A stretch of 24,295 nucleotides of DNA from Chara braunii (lineage: Eukaryota > Streptophyta > Charophyceae > Charales > Characeae): contig BFEA01000024.1 of NCBI GenBank assembly GCA_003427395.1, positions 93,149 through 117,443 of the forward strand. Reading direction: 5' to 3'. The stretch's first letter is position 1. Every line of letters starts with the position of its first letter. The translations under genes and the position numbers were made by a program. The notes below the pieces were generated by a model. The model had not been told where the DNA came from. It saw only the letters and a list, made by a program, of their open reading frames with translations, and did not search any database. Shown here piece by piece: positions 9,599-18,380 of the stretch.

Positions 9599-9789
9599 AG
9601 GGGGACGAAAATCGAGAGCAACTATAGCCATGAACGAGTTGCGGTCCTCATTAACCGCCCATCGTTAACTGCAGGCCTGAGCAATTTCTCAGANAGGGGG
9701 ACGAAAATCGAGAGCAACTATAGCCATGAACGAGTTGCGGTCCTCATTAACCGCCCATCGTTAACTGCAGGCCTGAGCAATTTCTCAGA
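9599..9789 (+). repeat. exact 95-bp tandem duplication around one N
   Basis: Bases 9599-9693 and 9695-9789 are identical as far as I can read, separated by a single N at 9694. An exact duplication centred on an unknown base is the usual signature of a mis-joined assembly gap rather than biology. The plus frame 9566-9889 is lengthened by it. Confidence 0.85.
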
Positions 9790-9867
9790 CGTCCCGATTG
9801 ATGAGGAATCTTACCTGAGTCCGTTAGTCTCCGACCCAAGACCAATACAAAGGGCGTTTGCAGAGAG

Positions 9868-10164
9868 ATGGGAGGTGAAGATATGTTGAGAATAACCTGC
9901 TCTCTGCACCGAGACAAAGCCAAAGGTTGGGAAGAAAGTGTGGCTCAAGACATCTATTATCATATAAGGCTCATGACGGGACAAGCGTTAGAGTTAGTGA
10001 AAGACCAGAAACTTGTTGAGTACATCTTCTACATTCACGGATCGGATGGGAAACTACACATCACTTTTTCAACCGAGACCTTGTTGACCATGCAAGGAGG
10101 GTTATTGCTGATAAACAGTGAAAAGGATTTAGTCACATTTCAAGAGGAACATGCAAGTATCTGA
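9868..10164 (+). CDS. LTR-borne ORF A, plus-strand copy
   Basis: An intact 98-codon frame from an ATG at 9868. It is homologous over most of its length to the minus-strand ORF at 3012-3293, with the shared GWEE motif, an LxLVKDQKL segment, YIFYIHGSDGKLH aligned to YTFYFYGSEEQLH, and TFSTE. No signal peptide, transmembrane segment or catalytic motif is visible. It precedes ORF B by about 220 bp inside the 5' LTR. Open frames in two diverged copies suggest a real element-encoded protein of unknown role. A distant relation to the ORF-B units is possible but I cannot show it. Confidence 0.65.
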   Translation: MGGEDMLRITCSLHRDKAKGWEESVAQDIYYHIRLMTGQALELVKDQKLVEYIFYIHGSDGKLHITFSTETLLTMQGGLLLINSEKDLVTFQEEHASI

Positions 10165-10385
10165 CAGAGATAGATTGAGTGAAGTAACCTCAAGGCAGAT
10201 TAACCGGACGAGAAACTTATCACAATCAGATACACAGTACACTATCAGCACACGAACAGCAACCGACGCAATCACGTCATTGGTACAGTCAAGTGAATCA
10301 ACGAGATCATCAGAACATAACAATTGTTATCATTCACATGAGTATAGTTCAGTTATCTCCAGTTAGAGGGTCAATTCTAACCAAT

Positions 10386-11018
10386 CTCAAATAGATCGCA
10401 CTCAAGGAAGCTTTTCAGTATCAATATGTTAGTGTAGTGGGCTTCAGACAAGGAGATTTGTCAATCTTCGTTGTTCTTACCAGTTTCGCAGGTGGAACCA
10501 TCCATGATTTAAGGCCCTATGTGAAGAAGGGCAAAGAAACTCATGATCAATTTGATTCCGTTTAGATCACAGCAGCCATATATCTTGAAAGGAAGGAGAG
10601 GGAACTAGATGAGGGTGGAGTGAGGCTGATTCGCAACTTCGGCCCGAAACTTTACTCAGACTACCCCAAGCCTCCGGTTCCTTTCACTCTCATTGACGGC
10701 TCTTGCTGGGGCGACTTGGTAGATATGGCCAAGAGGTACATTTTGTCGGTAATGATTGATTATGAGGCTGTGACTGGACCATCAGAGTTCCGGCATCTCA
10801 GACGAGAGATTTTCTCTCAACCATATCTTCCCACACTATGGGAGGAGTTTTGTGCTATGGTTGATTTTTGTATCATGGGACTTGGTTGGAAGTTCCGAGC
10901 AGGTTTCAGGTGGCTCTACATACAGAGACCACAACCTCAGAGAGTACGGAGACATGGTCGAAAGCCCAAACGACTGACAACAAAATGTGAGATTGAGTGT
11001 GAGGGTTCAGAGGGATGA
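10386..11018 (+). pseudogene. LTR-borne ORF B, plus copy with in-frame stops
   Basis: One frame runs to the stop at 11016-11018 and aligns with the minus-strand copy at 2008-2630. Two TAG codons interrupt it: 10392-10394, where the other copy has Lys, and 10563-10565, where the other copy has Trp. The downstream 132-codon part is open. Motifs in order are ALKEAFQYQYVS, GFRQGDLSIFVVL, HDLRPYVKKGK, FGPKLYSDYPKPPVPF, WGDLVDMAKRYI, YLPTLWEEFCAMVDF and GFRWLYIQRPQPQR. The segment from VVLTSF to PYVKKG, and the later P-x-PP plus W pattern, recur in the units at 11808-13680, making ORF B a member of that family. The C-terminal part (PYLPTLWE to PQPQR) is not seen in the internal units. Function unknown. 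Confidence 0.75.
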
Positions 11019-11209
11019 GTGAGGACTCTAGATCAGTGTTGGCCATGCTCCCTACTTGTGTACTTTCTGAGATTATTATGAGTTTTCATTCTTCTCTCAT
11101 CTGACTTTGTCATTGCTTAAGTCAGTCACTCTTGCTTTGCATTGTCATTGTTGATGATTGCATTTCTGTGATGATTCTGTCACAGTTCTAAAAAATTAGT
11201 GAATTGGCA

Positions 11210-11475
11210 AAACTGATGTATGCATGACATCATAATTTTATGATTATTATTTGCATGATTCTTTGCTGTTCCGAATCGAAATAAAAGATTCTTAAGACTG
11301 GGGACCGGCGAATACCGCAATTGAAGGGTCTCGCTCGAAGATGGACGCACACAACAGGAAGGGATTTGCTTTATTCAATTTATTTTATTTATTGTATACT
11401 TCATCCAAAATCCTGCGTGACAGCCTGTTGGTTTTTCTGGTCGCTTGAAGGGGCCCGACTGGAAAAAGTGCGATA
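11210..11475 (+). repeat. conserved 3' end (R/U5) of the 5' LTR
   Basis: This block aligns nearly base for base with the reverse complement of 1532 to about 1800, covering the poly(A) signal, a GGGGACCGGCGAA segment, GGACGCACACAACAGGAAGG and the terminal AAAAGTGCGA. Similarity ends just after GTGCGATA (GTGCGACA in the other copy), which defines the LTR end at about 11475. Confidence 0.85.
11280..11285 (+). promoter_or_regulatory. LTR poly(A) signal AATAAA
   Basis: AATAAA lies about 190 bp before the LTR end, inside the block conserved with the inverted LTR (signal at 1720-1725). It is likely the polyadenylation signal marking the R region. Confidence 0.6.
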
Positions 11476-11479
11476 AAAA

Positions 11480-11497
11480 TGGCGCCGTTGTCGGGGA
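11480..11497 (+). promoter_or_regulatory. primer-binding site, tRNA-Asp type
   Basis: TGGCGCCGTTGTCGGGGA begins four bases after the LTR end. It differs at one of 18 positions from TGGCGCCGTTGCCGGGGA, the complement of the 3' end of plant tRNA-Asp and the PBS I know from Athila/Calypso-type elements. The match and its position fix the orientation and the LTR boundary. Confidence 0.85.
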
Positions 11498-11807
11498 CCG
11501 GAAAAATTTTCGTGTCCGGAACGAGCCTGGGTCAGCAAAGAACTTTGAGTTTTGATTAGGCCTTGAGAACTGTTGACATTTTCTGAAAATTTCGGACTGA
11601 CCTTATTATTCCGATTGAGATGCAGTTCTCTTGAAAATCCCAGCTGCTAACTGAGTCTCATCTCTTCATGTTTGAGGTACCACACTGGACTGGAGGAGGA
11701 GACTGATATAATTATTGGAGAAGATCGATATTGATCTCAGGTATGCCGTATGAGCCCTTGACTACCGAAAAGTATTGAGAAAGAAGAGAACAAATCAGAT
11801 CCGGGAG
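11498..11807 (+). other. element leader, no ORF recognised
   Basis: Untranslated leader between the PBS and the first accessory unit. A minus frame at 11712-11897 is a shadow of the degenerate unit below. Confidence 0.6.
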
Positions 11808-12200
11808 ATGTTGGTCAACAATGCATTGAAAAGGCTTTCTAAACTCACGTCTAAGGAGATACTCCCCTACCAGTATGAGGGTTGATGGGTCTATCATTCA
11901 CATGGTTCAACCAGCTATATAGTGCTGACTCGCTTTTTGGAGGGGGATATCTATGATATCCGTCCTTACGTCAAGAAGGGAGGATGCAATGATGGTGAGA
12001 ATTTTAACTGGTTATGAGAAATTGTTGTTCAGTTCATCTATGATGAAAAGACAGACTTAATCAAGCGAAATAAGAAAGTAGAATGGGGTCTCATGCGAAT
12101 AACATATGAGACAGTTCCGATCCCTCTTATCCCTGACAGCTACTGTGATGAGACTAATTGACTACCAATTATCAGCATGGTACTGAAATGGGAGAGATGA
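11808..12200 (+). pseudogene. accessory ORF unit 1 (broken), ORF-B family
   Basis: From ATG 11808 one frame runs to TGA 12198-12200 with three internal TGA codons (11883, 12015, 12159). Despite these it keeps family motifs: LKRLSKLTSKEILPYQYE, then IVLTRFLEGDIYDIRPYVKKGG, which matches ORF B (VVLTSFAGGTIHDLRPYVKKGK) very well, then the basic-acidic helix DEKTDLIKRNKK, and TVPIPLIPD. The TGA at 12159 sits where the intact units have the conserved Trp of N-W, consistent with TGG to TGA. It is the most decayed of the internal units and the one closest to ORF B. Function unknown. Confidence 0.7.
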
Positions 12201-12210
12201 ATCGGTGTTC

Positions 12211-12699
12211 ATGAGAACTAAAGAGACTTCAACAGAGGAAATCAGACAGAGAAGGTCGAGATTTGGCAGAGGTTCAGGCCCAAGCCAAGAGAAGGATGAG
12301 TGTCTCCTGAGATCATTGAATACTCTGAGTAAGAGAGAGGTGTTCCCATATGAGGCTGTAAGATATGAGATGGTCGAGAGTGGATGGGAGCAGGAACGAT
12401 TCTATGTACTGACATTTGATTTCGTAGACCTGGATACATATGATGTGAGAATTTATGTTCCAAAAGAAAGAAGAACTGACGCAGTGTATAGGAGATGCTG
12501 GGGATTTGCTGAAGAGGTTGTACTGAAAGAGAAAGAGAGATTTGAGAAGGAAAATAAATGCTTCATTGGATCTACTCGATTTACTGTCTTTGAGGGATTT
12601 CCAACTCCTCCCTTACCTGATATTAACTTGTCAAGAGATAATTGGTCTGCAGTGATTGAGCTTGCACTGAAAGTGGAAAGAGACCAAAGAACCAAATGA
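12211..12699 (+). CDS. accessory ORF unit 2, intact, ORF-B family
   Basis: The frame opens at GTG 12205; I chose ATG 12211, giving 162 codons. A basic N-terminus (RQRRSRFGRGSG) leads into LLRSLNTLSKREVFPYEAV, then a hydrophobic strand pair FYVLTFDFVDLDTYDVRIYV, a charged helix EEVVLKEKERFEKE, the FPTPPLPDI segment and NWSAVIELALKVER. The same order appears in unit 3 and more weakly in units 1 and 4. No membrane segment or signal peptide is seen. Its TGA overlaps the ATG of unit 3 by four bases (ATGA). This is the best-preserved unit and could still be translated. No known domain is recognised; a nucleic-acid-binding role would be a guess from the basic N-terminus only. Confidence 0.7.
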   Translation: MRTKETSTEEIRQRRSRFGRGSGPSQEKDECLLRSLNTLSKREVFPYEAVRYEMVESGWEQERFYVLTFDFVDLDTYDVRIYVPKERRTDAVYRRCWGFAEEVVLKEKERFEKENKCFIGSTRFTVFEGFPTPPLPDINLSRDNWSAVIELALKVERDQRTK

Positions 12700-13198
12700 G
12701 CCAGCTCTACGTACCTCCAAGAAAGAAGCCCTGGTTTAGATTGGTAAGGGGACATGGGAGGTTGAGTAAGGTTGAATCAGATAAACTGTTAAATTCCCTT
12801 AATTCTATAACGAGGAGAGTCGTGATCCCCTATGAGATCGTGAGATATGAGGCGCTAAAGAATCCAGGGCGAGAGCAGGACAGTGTGTATGTTCTTACCT
12901 GTTACTTTATTGATCTTAATGAGTTTGATGTTGGGATCTACGTACCAAGACATAGATTTGAAGAGTGTAGAAAGGTTCATGCTGGCAGCGAGCATCGGAT
13001 ATCGTGCATGATGAGAAAAGAAGGTTAGAACGGGAAGGAGAAAGTTTCTCTTGGTGTACACATGTCAGACCTTTCATTGGAATACCGTCCCCTCCTGTTG
13101 AAGGGCTTACCTTTTCGAGGAACAATTGGTCAGCCATGATAGATTTTGTACGGAAGGTGAAGAGAACTCAAGAAGAATACTCTCAGCAGCAAGAATAA
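12696..13198 (+). pseudogene. accessory ORF unit 3 (frameshifted), ORF-B family
   Basis: It starts at ATG 12696 overlapping the unit 2 stop. The first frame (to 13028) carries a basic linker (PPRKKPWFRLVRG), LLNSLNSITRRVVIPYEIV, then VYVLTCYFIDLNEFDVGIYV. The family pattern then continues in another frame from about 12992 to 13198: IVHDEKRRLERE, IPSPPVEGLTF, NNWSAMIDFVRKVKR. A single indel at about 12980-12992 therefore explains the break. Side by side with unit 2, roughly half the positions are similar. Intact length would be about 165 residues. Unit 4 follows directly in a third frame. Confidence 0.7.
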
Positions 13199-13680
13199 CT
13201 GTTGTGAGGGGAAGACTTTATGAAGTAATTGGATCTAATAATCCCTTTGTCATTCTGAGATACGAGACTTGCGTGAGGGGGCGAATAATATTTCACATTC
13301 CAATAGTCAAGTTCCTGAACACAGGCAGCCTGGACGTCAGGATTTACGCTACGGTATGCCTAGAGAAGGAAGCAGATTATTTGAAATGTCGGTTGGGAGC
13401 TTATATTAGTCTTATAAGGACAAAAGAGTGGCTGAAAAAATTACAGAGGAAAGTAACATGGGGAGAAGGAATAAGGCAATTTGAGAGACTCCCTAGCTTT
13501 GTAACTACTGATGGTTTTGATGACAAGAGAGACTGGACGCCTCTTCTGGAAGCCATTGCCATAGTAGGTAATGCAAGGGAGAATGACTCCACAGTGGTGA
13601 TAAAGTCTTTACTCTTACATACTTTTGAGCATCAGTTCGAGATCCCTGATTACACTCATCCAGAGATCTACTTCTCTTGA
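13126..13680 (+). CDS. accessory ORF unit 4, ORF-B family, no clear start
   Basis: The open frame is 13126-13680, but its first 60 or so bases overlap unit 3 out of frame, and family similarity begins only at about 13185 (ITVVRGRLYEVIGSNNPF). No ATG lies near that point, so it may once have been joined to unit 3 and separated by an indel near 13190. Recognisable parts are VILRYE, the hydrophobic pair ending in GSLDVRIYA, a basic helix LIRTKEWLKKLQRK, FERLPSFVTTDGF, and RDWTPLLEAIAIVG aligned to NWSAVIELALKV. It is the most diverged unit without internal stops. Function unknown. Confidence 0.6.
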   Translation: MVSHDRFCTEGEENSRRILSAARITVVRGRLYEVIGSNNPFVILRYETCVRGRIIFHIPIVKFLNTGSLDVRIYATVCLEKEADYLKCRLGAYISLIRTKEWLKKLQRKVTWGEGIRQFERLPSFVTTDGFDDKRDWTPLLEAIAIVGNARENDSTVVIKSLLLHTFEHQFEIPDYTHPEIYFS

Positions 13681-13695
13681 CACTGTCCAAGGTGA

Positions 13696-14262
13696 TTGAT
13701 AATCCCCAGCCTGGTTGAACAACTAACATTTGGGATTGTGCTGGAAGGGAGATTAGTTAAGATAGAAGGGACTCTTCGAATCTTTGACAGAAACCTCTCT
13801 ACCTTGGATGAGCTTGAGTTTTTGCAGCCCTTCTTTGACTAGATGAGAGATTCTGCCCCGAGAGCCGTTACTAACCAGACTGAGATCAACTATTTATTAA
13901 AGGTGGTGAAAGTGGAAATTGTTGAGAGAATATCATACCACTCTTCCAGAGAAAGAGTTTCTCTTGCAAAAAGAATTAACAGTGGTTCATAAGCAATGCA
14001 ATTTGACTATGAGATTATAGACGTGACACAATACTTTGTGATCCGAGGTACTGTAAAAGGGTATAACAGAAGGTTAAGTAGGGATGATGAAAGAGAACCG
14101 ATTGAGGAGTATATTGGAAGACCGATAAGAATTGCGTTGCTCCTGATCACCACCTAGTCTATTATTGCCTACACTCTCTATGTACAGAACTCTCAAGGGG
14201 TAGAGCAAACGAGGGAAGAAAGAAACGAACTTGTATCTCTTGCAAGAAGAGTAAGAGACTGA
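13696..14262 (+). pseudogene. broken reading frame between accessory units and gag
   Basis: The frame of unit 4 continues after its stop with stops at 13693, 13840, 13990 and 14155, ending at TGA 14260. Segments look coding-like: KIEGTLRIFDRN, EINYLLKVVKVEIVERI, MQFDYEIIDVTQYFVI, and an uncharged stretch IRIALLLITT-stop-SIIAYTLYV that could have been one transmembrane helix. A short C-terminal motif (VSLAKRI, VSLARRV) occurs twice, before the stops at 13990 and 14260, suggesting an internal duplication. It may be a fifth, very degenerate accessory unit or a different ORF. Low certainty. Confidence 0.35.
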
Positions 14263-14323
14263 AAAATAAAAAAGGGAAGGACAGAAATGACAGAGAGAGA
14301 GAAGAAAGTATCAGGGAGAGTTT

Positions 14324-15781
14324 ATGGTCAAAATGGTAGGGCGAGGGAGACCAAGTTCTTCTGCAAGAACTAATGAAGAGGCTCTTGTAGGTGTTATACG
14401 AGAACTGGTCGAGAGAGTTGACACAATAAAAGGAGGGTCAGATATTGCAAGAGCGAAGAGGCCAGATGAGAGGATTTCATGCTTCAGAGAGCCTCAAGTA
14501 AATTATTTCTTGGATGAGTATGAATTATTTGGGCTCAGTTATGGTTGGACAGACAAGCAACGACTCAAGCTCCTTCGATCTTACTGTGACACTAACTTGA
14601 GGTTGGTTGTTCAAGAGTTGATGGAAGGGGCTACTATATGGGAAGAAGTCAAGGAGAGAATGAAAAGAGAATTTGAGAAAGACTCTGTTCCAACTACTAC
14701 CAAGAATCTCCTCAACATCAGAAGAGTCAAGTATGACACTTTCAATGTTTTTCTCCAGACTTTTATCAGAACGGTTAAAAGAATTCCATACTTGGATGAG
14801 GCTCAGAGATGTCATATTTTCTTGACTAATTTTACTGATAATGAAAGGCAGACTGTTCTTAATCAAACTCAACATTATCCTCTCAGATGGGATGAAATAG
14901 TTGCAATTGTCAGAACTCTACCTACGGTCTCTCACAAGAAGTGGTCGTTGGATCAGATCAGTACATTGGCCAAAGACTGGGAGACTGAAAATTGTATGAA
15001 TAAAGGGAACAATTTGAGTGCTGAAAATATTATTCAACGGGTTATGGCCAATTACATGCCTGCCAATCATGTTGTGGATGAGAAAGGGAAGAAAAAAGCA
15101 AAAAGTGATGATGATGAGGATGATGAAGATAATGATGAAAACTATGGTAAAAGACGAGATTTTTCCAGATCCAGAAAGAATTGAGGGAATAATTGAAAAA
15201 GGAACAGAGAGAGGAGGAAGTACGACGAACGACCAAGAAAAAATTTTGTCTGTTACTACTGTGGGGAAGGAGGCCACACTACCACTTACTGTAAGCCATT
15301 GGAAGAGGACGTGAAGAGTGGGGTAGCAAAGAAGGATGCAATGGATCATCTCTGTGACAGTTCATGGAACAAATTGGATCCCAGGAATCTTGGAGGTATG
15401 AGACTTCTTGCCCTTAAGCATGATGAAAAGATGAAGAAAAAGAAGAAGAGAAAGGTTAATGTGAATGTTCATACTTTCATAGGCGAACTGCCTAAGGGAC
15501 TCATACAAGAACCCGATGATTCTTTCACCATGATTGAGTTGCCCCTACGGTCTCTCACTTTAGTGGAGGACTTGTCTGATGAGATCACTCCAAGCGAGCT
15601 TCCGTTAGGGGAGAATTCTGCTTCCCAGATTTCCTTTGAGTTAGCAGCATTTTCTCCTAGCAAGCCTGCTTGTTCAGCCAACATAATGTTATTTGAAGGT
15701 GATTTACCACCAAAACTCGTTATGGAACCCAATACAGTGATTGGGGAAGTGAGGAATATTCATGCACACTTAACACCTTAA
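14324..15781 (+). pseudogene. gag: gag (capsid and CCHC nucleocapsid) with stop codons
   Basis: ATG 14324 opens a 286-codon frame with a helical capsid-type region. It shows the retrotransposon gag pattern of FLDEYELFG, LKLLRSYCD, WEEVKERMKREF and IRTVKRIPYLDE, followed by an acidic-basic tail. The frame is cut by TGA at 15182-15184 and 15194-15196, then stays open to TAA 15779-15781. Just after the two TGAs comes a zinc knuckle CYYCGEGGHTTTYC (CX2CX4HX4C) at 15251-15292, so knuckle and capsid belong to one protein of about 485 codons. The part after the knuckle is a linker with two related motifs, FIGELPKGLIQEP and LFEGDLPPKLVMEP. The protease follows in the same frame after one TAA, so gag-pro was probably one polyprotein. 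It would package element RNA into cytoplasmic particles. Confidence 0.85.
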
Positions 15782-16654
15782 ATGATAGAGGAAAATAAAA
15801 GAAGAAAGGTCGAGGAGGCTCTAATCGAAATCCTTAATGATCAAGAACCAGAACCTTTATCAAAAAGGAGTGAACAAGGGAAGAAGATAAAATTCCTTCT
15901 CAAGAGTGAGCTAGAGGATGAAACTGTAATCACGGATGTAATTACTAAGATGTTGGAAGAAACAGAGGTGACTTTGTCTTTCAAGGAGGCAATGACACTA
16001 GCACCTAAGTTGAGGGAGGAATTGAATAAATTAATTGAGAAGAAAATAATGGAAGTTAATTATCTGGGATCAGTTTTTCCCAGTCAAGTTAACAGGACCT
16101 TGTCTGGATGTAAGATGAGATTCACAACCATGGGCTGTGGATATCTAACTATCTACATTAATCAAGTGAAAATCAGAGCCTTAGTGGACTCTGGGGCGGA
16201 AATGATACTTATCTCTCAGAAGGTAATGGAAGCTTGTGACCTGGCTATGGATATGCCCACGAGGCAAACACTAAGCAATACTGCTGGAGAGCTCTTCGTG
16301 GCGGGATTTATTGACAATTTGCCTATCAGAGTTGGGATGATGACAACCGAGCTATTGGGATTCGTGGTACCAGACCTGGACCATGACTGTATTTTGGGCA
16401 CTCCGTTCTTACACAGGATGGAGGCTGTTCAGTTCTTCAGTCATGAAGGGTCATCCTGGATCAGTCTGCAAAACCCAGAGACTGCACAAGAACAGACCTT
16501 CATGGTCTGTACGGCTAATCATCACAAACACAAGATATCAGCCAACTCAATTAGAAGGGAAGAGTCTGCTGAGAGGATAAGAAAAATAAAGGGAAAGACA
16601 AACAGGAGTTCAAGGAGGAAGTCTATGTTGATATCAATCAGATTTCAAAAATGA
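15782..16654 (+). pseudogene. retropepsin-type aspartic protease region
   Basis: The gag frame continues here after TAA 15779-15781. The active-site motif VDSGA has its Asp at residue 136 of this frame, and the flap/C-terminal motif ILGTPFL lies at residues 204-210, with NLPIRVG between. These are the two landmarks of Ty3/gypsy retropepsin, which cleaves the Gag-Pol polyprotein. About 115 residues of charged linker precede the fold. The frame ends at a double TGA (16652-16657). The natural continuation (DKKNKGKDKQEF, then KMMKALGKHKDEDGQ) is in the next frame, so an indel lies near 16570-16576. The protease core itself is intact. Confidence 0.85.
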
Positions 16655-16817
16655 TGAAAGCTCTTGGTAAACACAAAGACGAAGATGGGCAAATTGAGGC
16701 ATTTAAGAAGGCTGTTGAGACTGCCAAGGGTGGAAAAATGGAATTAAAGTTTGCATTAACTCATCTTTTTTTAGGAAAATAGCCACTGGGTCAAAAAGAA
16801 AATACCAGACCAAGGGG
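16577..16817 (+). pseudogene. protease-RT spacer, two frameshifts
   Basis: The coding-like frame (VDINQISKMMKALGKH and onward) runs to about 16782, where it meets TAG. The RT frame takes over at the T-rich run 16767-16775, pointing to a homopolymer indel. The segment is Lys-rich and helical, with no catalytic motif. Confidence 0.6.
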
Positions 16818-18005
16818 GTGAAGAAGAATTCAGTGGCAGTCCTAGTAAAAAATGATTATGACGAGACACTGAAAAAAGAAAGGAGAATTGTCAAAGCATT
16901 AAGGAAATCTGCAAAATTGGGGAATAGAGTCACCAGGGAAAGGTTTGACACGATGAAGATAGACTCAGATCAATTCGTTCTGCCTAAAGAGAATGAATAT
17001 ATCTTCAAAGTGTATCAAGAGTTCTCTTGTGCATTCTTTTTTAATGATGAAGAAAGAAGGCGGTTGGATGTGGATATGATTAAGATGGCAAAAATCTGGA
17101 CAGTTGATCACATCCCATGGAATGACAGACCAACCAAATATCCCCTGAAAGAAAAGGCGGAAGTGGTAAAGTATCTTGATAAGAAAATTGCATCTAATGT
17201 TGTTGAACCTGCTGATGGACCGTATACTAACCATTGGTTTTGCTTTTGGAAACCAGAGGGTGGATTGAGATGGATACAGAATCTTCAGAAACTCAACTCA
17301 GTAACGGTACGTGATGTAGGAAGCCTCCCTAATGCGGATCTCCTTTCTGAATCCTTTGCTGGTCGATGCATTAATTATTTAATTGATTTATATTCTGACT
17401 ATGATCAGTTTCCCATTGATCCCACTAGCCGACCGATGACTGTCATGCACACGCCAAGGGGCCTCATTCAGATGTTCATGGTACCTCCAAGTAGGACTAA
17501 TGATGTGGCAATGGTTCAAAGGGATATGATCAAAGTCATGCAAGACATCTCGCCAGAGATTACCAACCCTTATATTGATGATAATCTTGTGAAAGGACCT
17601 ATGGTAAGAGATGAGACTTTGGTTGGGGATGGTGTCAGAAAGTTTGTCTGGGAGCATGCTGAAGGTGTAAAGTTGGTCCTAGAGAGACTTCAGAAGTATA
17701 ATATGACTGCCAGTGAACCAAAGTCACTTCTCTTCCAAGCAGAGATCACAATTTTGGGCTTTAGATGTTTCTCCAAGGGTAAGAGCCCTGACCCCAAGAA
17801 GATAGACAAAATTTTGAATTGGCCTCTGCCCCTCAAATGGGTGACAGATGTCCGAAGCTTCTTGAGTGTCTGTAGATTCCGGAGGATTTTCATTCCTCAT
17901 TTTGCTACCCTTGCAGAACCTCTGAGGGATATGGTAGACAAGGGGCTGACTTATCTTGGACCGAGAAAAGACAGACTGCTGCAGAAACTCTGCAGGAAAA
18001 ATTAA
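16818..18005 (+). CDS. pol: reverse transcriptase domain (Ty3/gypsy)
   Basis: A 395-codon open frame covering most of the RT, from a GTG codon; there is no natural start because the polyprotein continues upstream. Landmarks are VVEPADGPYTNHWFCFWK (finger region), RWIQNLQKLN, the first catalytic Asp in LIDLYSDYDQ (residue 190), and NPYIDD with catalytic Asp 254 and 255. After these come RKFVWEH, ILGFRC, and the RT connection FLSVCRFRRIFIPHFATLAEPL. All three catalytic Asp are kept, so the domain itself is intact. The motif set NPYIDD then RKFVWEH is one I know from Ty3/gypsy elements of basidiomycete fungi rather than the usual plant YLDD type (recall, unchecked). The frame is lost near 17955-17965; RNase H continues in another frame. 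Confidence 0.9.
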   Translation: MKKNSVAVLVKNDYDETLKKERRIVKALRKSAKLGNRVTRERFDTMKIDSDQFVLPKENEYIFKVYQEFSCAFFFNDEERRRLDVDMIKMAKIWTVDHIPWNDRPTKYPLKEKAEVVKYLDKKIASNVVEPADGPYTNHWFCFWKPEGGLRWIQNLQKLNSVTVRDVGSLPNADLLSESFAGRCINYLIDLYSDYDQFPIDPTSRPMTVMHTPRGLIQMFMVPPSRTNDVAMVQRDMIKVMQDISPEITNPYIDDNLVKGPMVRDETLVGDGVRKFVWEHAEGVKLVLERLQKYNMTASEPKSLLFQAEITILGFRCFSKGKSPDPKKIDKILNWPLPLKWVTDVRSFLSVCRFRRIFIPHFATLAEPLRDMVDKGLTYLGPRKDRLLQKLCRKN

Positions 18006-18380
18006 AAGATGGTGGTGTAGTGTTGGGAGTGCCCTACTATGATGATGAGGGGGGTAGACCCTTCATCATTGAGGCAGATGGAGGACCAGTTGCTCTGGGT
18101 GGTGTACTCATACAGAAAGATGAGAATGGTAGAAAAAGACCCCTGAGGTTTGAGAGCACGACTCTCAACTCCACAGAAAGAGGTTACACCCAGTTCATGA
18201 CAGAGCTATCCACTGTCTCAGGTGCTTCAGACATTATGTCATTGGAAGGTGATTCACTCTCAGAACTGATGCATCCGTTGTGATTGGTACAATTAAGAAA
18301 CACCAAAAGTAGATCCAACAGTGAGCAGGTGGATATCCTTCATTTGGACCTTTGTCTTGGAAAAAAACAAAGCAGATGAC
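17960..18380 (+). pseudogene. pol: RNase H domain, frameshifted
   Basis: The first part is open at 17960-18283. KRQTAAETLQEKLKDGG leads into FIIEADGGPVALGGVLIQ, which carries the first catalytic Asp, then LRFESTTLNSTERGYTQFMTE with the expected Glu. After about 18222 the pattern shifts frame (CFRHYVIGR, a TGA, then LRTDASVVIGTIKKH with the second Asp). From about 18310 it shifts again (VSRWISFIWTFVLE, then ADDLSRIEW, the usual C-terminal ADxLSR motif). At least two indels and one or more stops are therefore present. The domain removes the RNA strand during cDNA synthesis. The layout matches the pol clade named under the RT. Confidence 0.8.

Noticed and set aside
9566-9889. 107-codon ORF with a repeated 30-residue block
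   Set aside because: The block is the exact duplication around an N, most likely an assembly artefact; no counterpart exists upstream of ORF A in the inverted LTR.
14918-15349. 143-codon minus ORF under gag
   Set aside because: It is a shadow of the gag acidic/basic region, with Ile/Phe-rich composition caused by the A-rich plus strand.
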